From Anabaena azotica FACHB-119 (GTDB lineage Bacteria; Cyanobacteriota; Cyanobacteriia; Cyanobacteriales; Nostocaceae): 64,000 nt of DNA. Below the pieces are notes generated by a model. The model searched no databases. It was not told where the DNA came from and worked only from the letters and a program-made list of their open reading frames with translations. A program made the position numbers and the translations under genes. Location: positions 38,057-102,056 of the forward strand of contig NZ_JACJSG010000029.1 of NCBI RefSeq assembly GCF_014697625.1, read 5' to 3'. Shown here in pieces: positions 1-7,921 of the stretch; position 1 is the first letter of the stretch; the number at the start of each line of letters is the position of its first letter.

Positions 1-191
1 AAGTATTTATGCCTAATTATTTCCCCAAAAAATGCTAAAAACCATACCCAATAGTAGTTCCAATATGGTGATGAGAAAATTAATATATAAAAAGCAACTG
101 TGCTTTAAATCAACATTCTCCAGAAGTTTAATGAGATAATAGAAATGTGAGGTAAAGAACGGACGCAACTTAACTAGAAAGGGGGATATTT

Positions 192-647
192 ATGAAACTC
201 AAGCTATTAGCGGCTGTGGCCTTAGCAACTCCCCTATTTTTGGCGAACTCAGTCAACGCTGGAAATCCGCAAGACTTACAAAAGCTACTATCCACCGGGG
301 AATGTATCGGGTGTAATCTTAAAGGCATGAACCTCAGCAGCGCTCATCTAATTGGTGCTGACTTACGAGGAGCAAATCTCTCTGGCGCTAACCTTTCGGG
401 CGCTAACCTGGAAGGTGCTGACTTAACCAACGCCAACTTAAAAGGGGCTAACTTAACTTCAGCCTACCTAACCAACGTCAACATGAAAAAAGCCAATCTC
501 AATGGAGCGAACCTAACTCGCGCTCATGTGATTGATTCCAACGTATATGGTGCATCAATGGATAACCTCACCATCACCGATGCAGAAATTTATAATACGG
601 CGATCGGGGTTGGTGGTGAAGACGCACAAATTCCAGATTGGGATTAG
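192..647 (+). CDS. secreted pentapeptide-repeat protein
   Basis: A 151-residue protein. Residues 1-23 look like a signal peptide (MKLK, a hydrophobic stretch, then NAG), so the protein is probably exported to the periplasm or thylakoid lumen. From about residue 45 it is built of A(D/N)LxG pentapeptides (GADLRGANLSGANLSGANL and onward), which fold as a right-handed quadrilateral beta-helix in known members. A CIGC pair sits just before the repeats, as in many cyanobacterial lumenal pentapeptide proteins. The start is supported by the G-run GAAAGGGGG about 8 bases upstream of the ATG. Biochemical function is unknown for this group. The gene stands alone and ends before a hairpin terminator at 821-850. 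Confidence 0.85.
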   Translation: MKLKLLAAVALATPLFLANSVNAGNPQDLQKLLSTGECIGCNLKGMNLSSAHLIGADLRGANLSGANLSGANLEGADLTNANLKGANLTSAYLTNVNMKKANLNGANLTRAHVIDSNVYGASMDNLTITDAEIYNTAIGVGGEDAQIPDWD

Positions 648-820
648 GTTAAACTCAGCAAGCTGGCTTTAAGAAACACATATTGGGGTGGGTAAGTACA
701 AGTAAGAGAAAGTTGGGTGTCATCACCCATCCCTACAAAATTATTGAGATATAAGAACCTGCTTTAATGTTTTCAAAATCTCAGCACTGCATATTTGCAA
801 GTTAATCTTGTTACTTTAAT

Positions 821-850
821 AAGACGGGCATTTTGTCCGTCTTTTGTGTT
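821..850. terminator. bidirectional intrinsic terminator
   Basis: AAGACGGGCA and TGTCCGTCTT pair over 10 positions (one G-U) around a TTT loop, followed by TTTTGTGTTTTT. It lies between the convergent pentapeptide gene and the hicB-like gene and has an A-run on its left side, so it can serve both strands. Confidence 0.7.
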
Positions 851-894
851 TTTCGGCAAATAGAATATTTAAAAATTAAACACTAACCCTACTG

Positions 895-1215
895 TTAACT
901 AGCATACTGACACAAGCATTTTTCTATCCAAGAATTAAGACTTGTACCCTCTTTCTTTGCCTTGATAGCGATTGTTTTATGTAACTCTGGGTTAATTCTC
1001 AGCATCAGCTTACCTGAAAATGGTTTTTCAGGTTCTTCGCCACGTTCTTGGCAAAATTCTAAATAATCATCAACTGAATCGTGAAACGCTTGCTTCAGTC
1101 CTTTTACGTTATCACCCTGGAATGTAATTACATCTCGAATATTGATGACTTCGCCATGAAAAATTTCGGCTTCATCGTCAAATTCAACAACGGCTTCATA
1201 TCCTTTATATCTCAT
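895..1215 (-). CDS. HicB-family protein, orphan antitoxin-like
   Basis: A 106-residue protein starting MRYKGYEA. An upstream in-frame extension to 1368 is possible but is not family-like, so the shorter start was chosen. Residues 1-65 match the partly degraded RNase H-like HicB fold (YKGYEAVVEFDDEAEIFHGEV). Residues 70-106 resemble the C-terminal ribbon-helix-helix DNA-binding segment (KLMLRINPELHKTIAIKAKKEG). In known HicAB pairs HicB neutralises the small RNase HicA and represses the operon. No HicA-sized reading frame is visible on either side: 135 bp separate it from the divergent ABC permease gene and a terminator follows it. It is probably an orphan regulator or leftover antitoxin. Confidence 0.7.
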   Translation of the reverse strand: MRYKGYEAVVEFDDEAEIFHGEVINIRDVITFQGDNVKGLKQAFHDSVDDYLEFCQERGEEPEKPFSGKLMLRINPELHKTIAIKAKKEGTSLNSWIEKCLCQYAS

Positions 1216-1356
1216 CGTCACCCATGCCTCCCTTGTCCAGCTTAAGAGTAAAAGATTTATATACCAGTCAATTATCTTCAATTCCACCCTCAGATATTGA
1301 GATGTCAGATAATGTAAAGTAATATTTACAACACACTGCCTACCTGACTCAAAAAA

Positions 1357-2184
1357 GTGACATCTCAAAAATCTTTAATCTGGGGAAATAAATTTAAATA
1401 TTCACAACTGCAAATCCTGTTAGCCGATACCTTAACTATCTTTTGGGGAGATTGGTTAGAATTGCGGGTAAGAATAGCACAAATAGCAGCGTCTGGGTTA
1501 ATATCGCCACTGATATATATCTTGGCCTTTGGTCTAGGACTAGGTAATTCAATTAGACCAGGTGCTGGCATCAGTGGTAATTACAATAGTTATTTAGAGT
1601 TTATGTTGCCTGGCATGGTAGCCTTATCATCCATGACCGTGAGTTTTGCGGGGACAACATTCTCGATTTGTGGAGATAGACTGTTTAGCAAAACCTTTGA
1701 AGAATTATTGCTCACCCCCATCAATCCCTTAGCAATGCACCTTGGTAAGATGCTGGCGGGAGTGGTGCGTGGTTTAATGACTTCCTGTTCGGTAATTTTA
1801 GTAGCGCTGATAATCACGAGAAACTGGAATTTTATTAATCCCTTATTTTTACTGATCATAATTTTGAATTGTGCCGTATTCGCGGGGTTAGGTGTAATTG
1901 TCGGCTTATCAGTGCGATCGCTAGAATCAGTAGGGCTATACAACAACTTTGTCATTATCCCCATGTCCTTCTTAGGCGCAACCTTCTTTGACCCCAGCAC
2001 CCTACCAACCGCATTCCAAGCCGTAGTTTATTTACTCCCCCTCACCTACGCCAGTACAGGCTTACGCGCCGCCGCTAACTTTCCCTTATCTCAGTTTCCC
2101 TGGTATAGCATACCGATTTTATTAGTGATGGCGATCGCCCTTACCTACTGGGGTGGTTATAAATTCGCCCATCAACAAGACTAG
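1357..2184 (+). CDS. ABC-2 type transporter permease
   Basis: A 275-residue integral membrane protein with a GTG start (MTSQKSLIWGNKF). It shows about six hydrophobic segments and an ABC-2 membrane domain arrangement similar to NodJ/DrrB-like permeases: an N-terminal LADTLTIFWGDWLEL stretch before TM1 and a LTPINPLAMHLGK cytoplasmic loop. Such permeases export drugs, lipids or polysaccharides with a separate ATPase. No ATP-binding subunit gene is adjacent, so the partner must be encoded elsewhere or upstream of the window. Substrate unknown. The start lies inside the region upstream of the divergent hicB-like gene. Confidence 0.8.
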   Translation: MTSQKSLIWGNKFKYSQLQILLADTLTIFWGDWLELRVRIAQIAASGLISPLIYILAFGLGLGNSIRPGAGISGNYNSYLEFMLPGMVALSSMTVSFAGTTFSICGDRLFSKTFEELLLTPINPLAMHLGKMLAGVVRGLMTSCSVILVALIITRNWNFINPLFLLIIILNCAVFAGLGVIVGLSVRSLESVGLYNNFVIIPMSFLGATFFDPSTLPTAFQAVVYLLPLTYASTGLRAAANFPLSQFPWYSIPILLVMAIALTYWGGYKFAHQQD

Positions 2185-2226
2185 TAATTAGGGTATAGGG
2201 GACAGGGAACAGGGGACAGCAAATTT

Positions 2227-2252
2227 AACCTGTAACCTGTAACCTGTAACCT
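2227..2252. repeat. heptanucleotide tandem repeat (TAACCTG)n
   Basis: About three and a half head-to-tail copies of a 7-base unit between the ABC permease and ndhN. This is the short tandemly repeated repetitive (STRR) type typical of heterocystous cyanobacteria. Confidence 0.85.
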
Positions 2253-2264
2253 CTCCCCTATCAC

Positions 2265-2753
2265 CTACACAGCCTGATAAGCATCAGAGAAAGTATCTTT
2301 AAGAGACTTCCAACGGAAAGCGCGATCGCCTCCTCTCTCAACAATTACCTTCACCTTGGGTTCCAGTTTCGGTAACTCTGTCAAAAACTCAACTTCTTGA
2401 TCAGACAAAATATGCCCTTCAATAATCCACAACACCAACCCCTTAGACTTGGGTGGCAATTGTTCTAGTTGAGAACCCACAATTGGTGGCAGATAATATA
2501 CATTACCCACTGCTGCACCATTACCAGAACTTTTCTTCCCTAAATGGGGAGGTCTAACCCCGTGAACGCCTGTAAGATAGGCAGCGACATCGCCTAGTCC
2601 CCTAGCGGTAAACTGCAAAGTCGTATAGCCAGCTGCACGCAACCGCCGCCGATACCGACCTTCAAAACCTCCTTCCAGAGGTACATAAACACCTAAAGAT
2701 CCAAATTTTTCCAGATCCTTAATGAAACCGTTGCCAGTGGTAATTAGTGCCAT
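2265..2753 (-). CDS. ndhN: NAD(P)H-quinone oxidoreductase subunit N
   Basis: A 162-residue protein matching NdhN from end to end (start MALITTGNGFIKDLE; internal EGGFEGRYRRRLRAAGY; end KDTFSDAYQAV). NdhN is one of the oxygenic-photosynthesis-specific subunits (L-O group) of the thylakoid NDH-1 complex, which passes electrons from reduced ferredoxin to plastoquinone in respiration and cyclic electron flow. It is a peripheral, soluble subunit and shows no membrane segment here. It is transcribed alone, divergently from the ribosomal block, with nearly 900 bp between. Identification is secure from recognisable family sequence. Confidence 0.92.
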   Translation of the reverse strand: MALITTGNGFIKDLEKFGSLGVYVPLEGGFEGRYRRRLRAAGYTTLQFTARGLGDVAAYLTGVHGVRPPHLGKKSSGNGAAVGNVYYLPPIVGSQLEQLPPKSKGLVLWIIEGHILSDQEVEFLTELPKLEPKVKVIVERGGDRAFRWKSLKDTFSDAYQAV

Positions 2754-2869
2754 ATAGTTTTTTGAGGTTTTGTCCTATCCCACTTTGATATCTCTATTAT
2801 TTACCTTTAAAGGTCAGATTAAGTTAGATCAGGAAGCTTATACCTGAGATAAGCAATCCTCAATTATGC

Positions 2870-2900
2870 AGGGGACAGGTGACAGGTGACAAGTGATAGG
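2870..2900. repeat. degenerate (GGTGACA)n STRR
   Basis: Imperfect tandem copies reading CAGGGGACAGGTGACAGGTG and onward in the ndhN-rplC spacer. Similar GGGGACAGG runs recur at 2205, 28868 and 44953. Confidence 0.7.
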
Positions 2901-3011
2901 GAAAAGAACCGATATATATTCCAAATCTTGATTATCGGCTGTTAATTTCTTCAAATCCATCTCTCTGTGACTCCGTGCCTCTGTGGTTGAAAAATCAATC
3001 TATAAATTTTC

Positions 3012-3040
3012 TAGACAATAACCATGAGATAGTTTATAGT
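3012..3040 (+). promoter_or_regulatory. candidate promoter of the ribosomal block
   Basis: TAGACA (3012-3017), 17 bases, then TATAGT (3035-3040), resembling a sigma-70-type -35/-10 pair. If used it would give a leader of about 600 nt before rplC. Other weak matches exist in this AT-rich stretch, so this is a suggestion only. Confidence 0.35.
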
Positions 3041-3269
3041 ATTAGATTGTGACCAAAATCGCCTATCAAAGTATCAAGACGCGATCGCCTAAGCCAAAAA
3101 GTTTATGTAGATAAACTCGCAAAAGTGATCAAAGACTGATAAACTAGAAAAGCTTTAGGTCAAAGCAACGACTACACCCACTCCTGTAGTCAAAAAACAA
3201 GCAACACCTTAGATTAAGGTTGAATTTGTTTAGAGAAGTAGAAACTGAGCGTGACTTCAGTTAAAGGAT

Positions 3270-3500
3270 ACTGAGTAGTAAGAACTGCTTAAGTCCCCTA
3301 CTAAATGGCAGTTGTCTCAAATCGGGAGAAACCCTCAAGGCACTGCCGCCAGAAAAGTGCCTAAGCAAATGCTCGGACGAAAGCATTGCTGCACAAAGCG
3401 CAAAGCTGTACAAGCTTGCCCTGATACCAGAAGCTATCTCTTCTTTTAATGAAGATGCTTGTGGCTGTTCTGGTAAGAAAGAGAGTGCAACTAAATAGAT
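3270..3500 (+). ncRNA. structured RNA leader upstream of rplC (unassigned)
   Basis: The gene-free stretch 2754-3645 contains a dense run of stems. GGCAGT (about 3308) can pair with ACTGCC. The overlapping AGGCACT pairs with AGTGCCT (about 3337-3362), a mutually exclusive alternative. AGCAAATGCT pairs with AGCATTGCT around 3364-3392. TACCAGAA pairs with TTCTGGTA over 8 bp (about 3424 to 3473), enclosing an ATCT-CTTC/GAAG-AT hairpin. It does not match RNase P RNA, tmRNA, SRP RNA or riboswitch cores I recognise. Position suggests an autoregulatory or attenuation leader of the r-protein operon; this is inference. Confidence 0.45.
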
Positions 3501-3645
3501 TTATCAAATAAAGACACCGCCTGTTGTGTCCGGTTGAATTTGTCGTGGCGTAAGCCGTTTACAAATTCCTAATTTCGTCCGTACATCACCGGAGTTCACA
3601 CAGTGTGTCTAGAAAACCCGATTGCTATAAAGGAGAGCCAGTACT

Positions 3646-4281
3646 GTGTCTGTAGGGATTCTCGGCACCAAGCTGGGCATGACCCAAATATTTGACGAAG
3701 CAGGAGTTGCAATTCCTGTAACAGTCGTGCAAGTGGGGCCATGCGTTGTTACCCAAGTTAAAACCAAACCAACCGACGGCTACGCAGCCATTCAGGTAGG
3801 ATACGGCGAAGTTAAACCCAAGGCGTTGAACAAACCCTTACTAGGTCACTTAGCCAAATCATCCGCCCCCCCATTGCGGCATTTGAAAGAGTATCACACA
3901 GATACCTCTAGCGATTATGCGTTAGGGCAAGAGATTAAAGCAGATATTTTTAGTGCAGGTCAACTTGTAGACGTGATCGGTACTAGTATCGGTCGTGGCT
4001 TTGCAGGCAACCAAAAGCGTAACAACTTTGGACGCGGGCCAATGTCCCACGGTTCCAAAAACCATAGAGCGCCCGGTTCTATTGGTGCAGGTACAACCCC
4101 CGGTCGTGTCTATCCCGGCAAACGGATGGCAGGTCGCTTAGGTGGTACTCGCGTTACCATTCGCAAACTCACCGTAGTGCGCGTTGATGCAGAGCGCAAC
4201 TTGCTACTAATTAAAGGCGCTGTTCCTGGCAAACCAGGAGCTTTATTAAGTATTGTACCTGCTAAAAAAGTTGGCAAGTAG
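3646..4281 (+). CDS. rplC: 50S ribosomal protein L3
   Basis: A 211-residue protein, normal family length, start MSVGILGTKLGMTQIFDE. L3 binds near the 3' end of 23S rRNA and is one of the first proteins needed for 50S assembly; the central extended loop (RNNFGRGPMSHGSKNHRAPG) reaches the peptidyl-transferase region. The GTG start follows AGGAG at 3631-3635. It heads the ribosomal block because rpsJ (S10), first gene in enterobacteria, is not upstream; in cyanobacteria rpsJ lies in the str cluster. An STRR separates it from rplD. Confidence 0.97.
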   Translation: MSVGILGTKLGMTQIFDEAGVAIPVTVVQVGPCVVTQVKTKPTDGYAAIQVGYGEVKPKALNKPLLGHLAKSSAPPLRHLKEYHTDTSSDYALGQEIKADIFSAGQLVDVIGTSIGRGFAGNQKRNNFGRGPMSHGSKNHRAPGSIGAGTTPGRVYPGKRMAGRLGGTRVTIRKLTVVRVDAERNLLLIKGAVPGKPGALLSIVPAKKVGK

Positions 4282-4296
4282 TCACAAGTCAACAAC

Positions 4297-4328
4297 CAAC
4301 TGACAACTGACAACTGACAACTGACAAA
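4297..4328. repeat. (AACTGAC)n STRR between rplC and rplD
   Basis: Four to five copies of a 7-base unit directly before the rplD start; the last copy runs into AAAGGACAAAAAAATGG, so repeat DNA forms the translation-initiation context of rplD. Confidence 0.9.
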
Positions 4329-4338
4329 GGACAAAAAA

Positions 4339-4971
4339 ATGGTAGAGAGTGTAGTAAAAAATTGGCAAGGGGAGCAAGTCGGACAGAAAACGTTCGAGTT
4401 GCGTGTTGCCAAAGAAGAAACGGCAGTACATATCGTACACCGCGCCCTAGTAAGACAACAAACCAACGCCCGTCAAGGAACAGCCAGCACCAAAACCCGT
4501 GCGGAAGTCCGAGGCGGTGGTCGTAAACCCTGGCGGCAAAAAGGAACCGGACGTGCGCGTGCAGGTTCTATCCGTTCACCATTATGGCGTGGTGGTGGTG
4601 TAATCTTTGGACCCAAACCCAGAGATTTCGATTTAAAAATGAACCGCAAAGAGCGGCGTTTAGCACTGCGGACAGCATTTGTTAGCCGTGCGGAAGATTT
4701 GATTGTAGTAGAAGAATTTAGCAACGAGCTATCCCGTCCCAAAACCAAAGATTTAGTTGCAGCACTAACTCGCTGGGGTGCAGAACCGGAAAGCAAGACC
4801 CTATTAATTTTGACGGAATTTCCTGAGAACGTATATTTGTCAGCTCGTAACATTGAGAACTTAAAACTCATTGCAGCTGATCAACTCAACGTTTATGACT
4901 TGCTGCACGCTGACAAAATCGTTGTCACCACCTCAGCCTTAGAAAAAATTCAGGAGGTCTACAATGGCTAA
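4339..4971 (+). CDS. rplD: 50S ribosomal protein L4
   Basis: A 210-residue L4 with the long basic loop RGGGRKPWRQKGTGRARAGS that lines the peptide exit tunnel. L4 is an early 23S rRNA domain I binder and, in E. coli, the autogenous repressor of the S10 operon; whether that regulation exists here is unknown. It overlaps the start of rplW by 8 bases (TACAATGGCTAA), implying translational coupling. Preceded by STRR DNA rather than a strong Shine-Dalgarno sequence (AAAGGA at 4326). Confidence 0.96.
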   Translation: MVESVVKNWQGEQVGQKTFELRVAKEETAVHIVHRALVRQQTNARQGTASTKTRAEVRGGGRKPWRQKGTGRARAGSIRSPLWRGGGVIFGPKPRDFDLKMNRKERRLALRTAFVSRAEDLIVVEEFSNELSRPKTKDLVAALTRWGAEPESKTLLILTEFPENVYLSARNIENLKLIAADQLNVYDLLHADKIVVTTSALEKIQEVYNG

Positions 4972-5278
4972 GTTTGACCCCCGCAACCTGCCCGATTTGA
5001 TCCGTCGCCCCATCTTGACAGAAAAAGCGACCATCTTAATGGAGCAGAACAAATATACATTTGAAGTGACTCCTAAAGCAACCAAGCCACAAATTAGATC
5101 GGCAATTGAAGACTTATTTGCAGTCAAAGTTGTCAAAGTCAATACAGCATTGCCACCACGCAGAAAGAAACGTGTTGGTAAATTTATTGGCTTTAAACCC
5201 CAATATAAAAAAGCGATCGTCACTGTCGCACCTGGGGATGTAGAAAAAATCAGACAAGTTCTATTCCCAGAGGTATAA
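4964..5278 (+). CDS. rplW: 50S ribosomal protein L23
   Basis: A 104-residue L23 with start MAKFDPRNLPDLIRRPILTEK and the conserved RRKKRVGKFIGFKPQYKKAIV segment. L23 sits at the tunnel exit and docks trigger factor and SRP. Its start codon lies inside the end of rplD after AGGAGG (4951-4956), a strong ribosome binding site embedded in the upstream gene. rplB follows after 6 bases. Confidence 0.96.
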   Translation: MAKFDPRNLPDLIRRPILTEKATILMEQNKYTFEVTPKATKPQIRSAIEDLFAVKVVKVNTALPPRRKKRVGKFIGFKPQYKKAIVTVAPGDVEKIRQVLFPEV

Positions 5279-5284
5279 ACTATC

Positions 5285-6148
5285 ATGGGTACTCGTTCTT
5301 ATCGCCCTTATACCCCCAGTACAAGGCAGGTTACAGTTTCCGACTTTGCGGAAATTACCAAAACCGAGCCAGAAAAGTCACTGACGGTATACGTACATCG
5401 GGCAAAAGGTCGCAACAACCAAGGCCGCATTACCAGCCGTCGCCGTGGTGGTGGACACAAAAGACTGTATCGGATTATTGACTTCAAGCGTGACAAACGC
5501 GGGATTCCCGCTACAGTCATAGCTGTAGAATACGATCCCAACCGTAACGCGCGGATTGCCCTACTTTCCTACGAAGATGGGGAAAAGCGGTATATTCTCC
5601 ATCCCAACGGGTTAAAAGTCGGGACAACAATCATTGCTGGCCCAGAATCACCCATTGAAGATGGTAATGCTTTACCCTTAGCAAACATTCCCTTGGGTAC
5701 AAGCGTTCACAACGTCGAGCTAAAAGCAGGTAAGGGCGGTCAAATCGTCCGTGCTGCTGGTGCTACAGCCCAAGTTGTGGCGAAAGAAGGTAATTACGTT
5801 ACCCTCAAGCTACCTTCTGGTGAAGTCCGCTTGATTCGCCGCGAATGTTACGCCACCATCGGTCAAGTAGGTAACACCGACGCAAGAAACTTAAGCGCTG
5901 GTAAAGCTGGTAGAAATCGCTGGAAAGGTCGCCGTCCCAAAGTTAGAGGTAGCGTCATGAACCCAGTAGACCACCCACACGGCGGTGGTGAGGGTAGAGC
6001 GCCTATCGGTAGATCCGGGCCTGTTACTCCTTGGGGTAAACCTACCTTGGGTAAGAAAACACGCAAACCCAAGAAAGCCAGCAGCAAGTTGATTGTACGC
6101 CGTCGTCGTAAATCATCTAAGCGCGGTCGTGGTGGTCGTGAGTCTTAA
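5285..6148 (+). CDS. rplB: 50S ribosomal protein L2
   Basis: A 287-residue L2, the most conserved large-subunit protein, required for subunit association and peptidyl-transferase function. The NPVDHPHGGGEGR loop with its conserved histidine is present (about residues 222-234), and the C-terminus is a basic RRRRKSSKRGRGGR tail. It follows rplW by 6 bases. The next gene, rpsS, is 97 bases on, across a partly repetitive spacer. Confidence 0.97.
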   Translation: MGTRSYRPYTPSTRQVTVSDFAEITKTEPEKSLTVYVHRAKGRNNQGRITSRRRGGGHKRLYRIIDFKRDKRGIPATVIAVEYDPNRNARIALLSYEDGEKRYILHPNGLKVGTTIIAGPESPIEDGNALPLANIPLGTSVHNVELKAGKGGQIVRAAGATAQVVAKEGNYVTLKLPSGEVRLIRRECYATIGQVGNTDARNLSAGKAGRNRWKGRRPKVRGSVMNPVDHPHGGGEGRAPIGRSGPVTPWGKPTLGKKTRKPKKASSKLIVRRRRKSSKRGRGGRES

Positions 6149-6245
6149 TTAGTGCTGAGTGCTGAGTGATGAGTAGCGTTAGCTAAATTAACACCCAAAA
6201 CTCAAAGTTAAAAACACAAAACGTCAACTCAAAACTTTTTGAATT

Positions 6246-6524
6246 ATGGGTCGTTCTCTTAAAAAAGGGCCTTTTGTAGCCGATCATTTACTAAGCAAAA
6301 TTGAAAAGCTCAACGATAGAAACGAAAAACAAGTAATCAAAACTTGGTCTAGAGCTTCCACAATTCTGCCGCAAATGGTAGGTCATACTATCGCCGTTCA
6401 CAACGGTCGTCAACACGTTCCAGTATTTATCAGCGACCAAATGGTAGGTCACAAGTTAGGAGAATTTGCTCCAACACGTACCTACAGAGGTCATGGTAAA
6501 TCTGACAAAAAAGCAGGTAGGTAG
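6246..6524 (+). CDS. rpsS: 30S ribosomal protein S19
   Basis: A 92-residue S19 with start MGRSLKKGPFVADHLL and the family-conserved KLGEFAPTRTYRGH near the C-terminus. It binds 16S rRNA in the head of the 30S subunit with S13. Length is normal. Weak upstream Shine-Dalgarno. A 142-base spacer containing a dispersed repeat and an STRR separates it from rplV. Confidence 0.96.
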   Translation: MGRSLKKGPFVADHLLSKIEKLNDRNEKQVIKTWSRASTILPQMVGHTIAVHNGRQHVPVFISDQMVGHKLGEFAPTRTYRGHGKSDKKAGR

Positions 6525-6539
6525 TCATTAAGTCAACAG

Positions 6540-6654
6540 TCAACAGTGAGATAGTGCGATCCTGTAGCCTTGCGTCGGAAAGCAACTATCGAACCCGTAA
6601 GGGTCAACAGTTAAAACTATTGACTATTGACTATTGACTATTGACTATTGACAA
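6540..6654. repeat. dispersed repeat plus (ACTATTG)n STRR between rpsS and rplV
   Basis: STRR units flank an inserted segment (about 6550-6602, ending AACCCGTAAGGGT, which folds on itself). Five copies of ACTATTG then run from 6616 to 6653, right up to the rplV ribosome binding site. Confidence 0.75.
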
Positions 6655-6666
6655 ATGGAGAAAATT

Positions 6667-7026
6667 ATGGCTACTGATACTACTGAAGTAAAAGCGATCG
6701 CCCGTTTTATCAGAATGTCTCCCTTTAAAGTACGTCGTGTACTCGACCAAATCCGGGGGCGTTCCTATCGGGAAGCGCTAATTATCCTAGAATTTATGCC
6801 CTATCGAGCCACTGAGCCAGTGTTAACACTGCTGCGGAGTGCTGCTGCTAACGCTGAACATAACGCAGGCTTAGACCGCACCGAGTTAGTAATTACCCAG
6901 GCTTACGCTGACCAAGGCCCAGTGTTGAAACGCTTCCAACCCAGAGCGCAAGGTAGAGCTTACCAAATTCGCAAGCCAACGTGTCATATCACCTTGGCTG
7001 TGGCTGCTAACGCCAACGCTAAATAA
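6667..7026 (+). CDS. rplV: 50S ribosomal protein L22
   Basis: A 119-residue L22; its beta-hairpin (KRFQPRAQGRAYQIRKPTCHI) reaches into the exit tunnel, the site of macrolide resistance in other bacteria. An ATG at 6655 is in frame, but GGAG at 6657-6660 is correctly spaced from the ATG at 6667 and the family starts near MATDTTEVKAI, so the later start was chosen. Confidence 0.95.
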   Translation: MATDTTEVKAIARFIRMSPFKVRRVLDQIRGRSYREALIILEFMPYRATEPVLTLLRSAAANAEHNAGLDRTELVITQAYADQGPVLKRFQPRAQGRAYQIRKPTCHITLAVAANANAK

Positions 7027-7078
7027 GTTCTAGACACAAAAAATTGCGTTAAAGTCAGAAATTTTAGAGGAAGCATTT

Positions 7079-7840
7079 GTGGGACAAAAAATTCATCCAG
7101 TAGGCTTTCGTCTGGGAATTACCCAAGAACACCAATCCCGTTGGTTTGCCGAACCTAACCGCTATCCAGAACTTCTACAAGAAGACCACAAACTGCGTCA
7201 ATATATAGAACAAAAACTGGGTAGACTCGCACAAAATAACGCTGGTATTTCCGAAGTACGGATTGAGCGTAAAGCCGACCAAATCGATTTAGAAGTACGC
7301 ACAGCACGCCCTGGTGTAGTTGTAGGTCGTGGTGGACAAGGTATCGAAGCCCTGCGTACCGGACTACAAACACTCTTAGGTGGAAATCGCCAAATTCGCA
7401 TCAACGTAGTCGAAGTACAACGAGTTGATGCTGACGCTTACCTAATTGCCGAATTTATCGCCCAACAGTTGGAACGTCGTGTTTCCTTCCGTCGCGTAGT
7501 GCGCCAAGCCATTCAACGCGCTCAAAAAGCCGGCATTCAAGGTATTAAAGTGCAAGTTAGCGGTCGCCTCAACGGTGCAGAAATTGCCCGGACAGAGTGG
7601 ACAAGAGAAGGTAGAGTACCTCTACACACCCTCCGGGCTGACATTGACTACTCCTACTGCACCGCCAAAACCGTTTACGGTATTCTCGGCATCAAAGTTT
7701 GGGTATTCAAAGGCGAAATCATCCCCGGACAAGAAATTGCCGCACCGCCACCCTCATCCCGTGAACGCGAACGCGAACCGCGCCGTCGTCAACAACAACG
7801 CCGCCGCCAGCAGTTTGAAGATAGATCCAACGAAGGGTAA
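7079..7840 (+). CDS. rpsC: 30S ribosomal protein S3
   Basis: A 253-residue S3 with a GTG start (MGQKIHPVGFRLG) after AGAGGAAG. It holds a KH domain with the GxxG loop GRGGQG (about residue 82) and the S3 C-terminal domain, which form part of the mRNA entry channel. The last 30 or so residues are a low-complexity Arg/Gln/Glu tail (REREREPRRRQQQRRRQQ), longer than in the E. coli protein and probably disordered. STRR DNA follows before rplP. Confidence 0.96.
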   Translation: MGQKIHPVGFRLGITQEHQSRWFAEPNRYPELLQEDHKLRQYIEQKLGRLAQNNAGISEVRIERKADQIDLEVRTARPGVVVGRGGQGIEALRTGLQTLLGGNRQIRINVVEVQRVDADAYLIAEFIAQQLERRVSFRRVVRQAIQRAQKAGIQGIKVQVSGRLNGAEIARTEWTREGRVPLHTLRADIDYSYCTAKTVYGILGIKVWVFKGEIIPGQEIAAPPPSSREREREPRRRQQQRRRQQFEDRSNEG

Positions 7841-7872
7841 TAGCTCATGGCTAATGGGTAATAGGAAAAATA

Positions 7873-7913
7873 CTAATTACCAATTACCAATTACCAATTA
7901 CCAATTACCAATT
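7873..7913. repeat. (AATTACC)n STRR between rpsC and rplP
   Basis: Five to six copies of a 7-base unit in the 81-base spacer; it supplies the DNA immediately 5' of the rplP start and there is no clear Shine-Dalgarno sequence. Confidence 0.9.
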
Positions 7914-7921
7914 GACAAACC

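Noticed and set aside
1216..1368. N-terminal extension of the HicB-like gene or a hidden hicA
   Set aside because: The extra 51 residues look non-coding, and no other frame gives HicA features.
3270..3500. Possible group I intron in the rplC leader (AAATCGGGAGAAACCC resembles a P element)
   Set aside because: No matching Q, R or S elements and no flanking interrupted RNA gene, unlike the clear case at 39372-39616.
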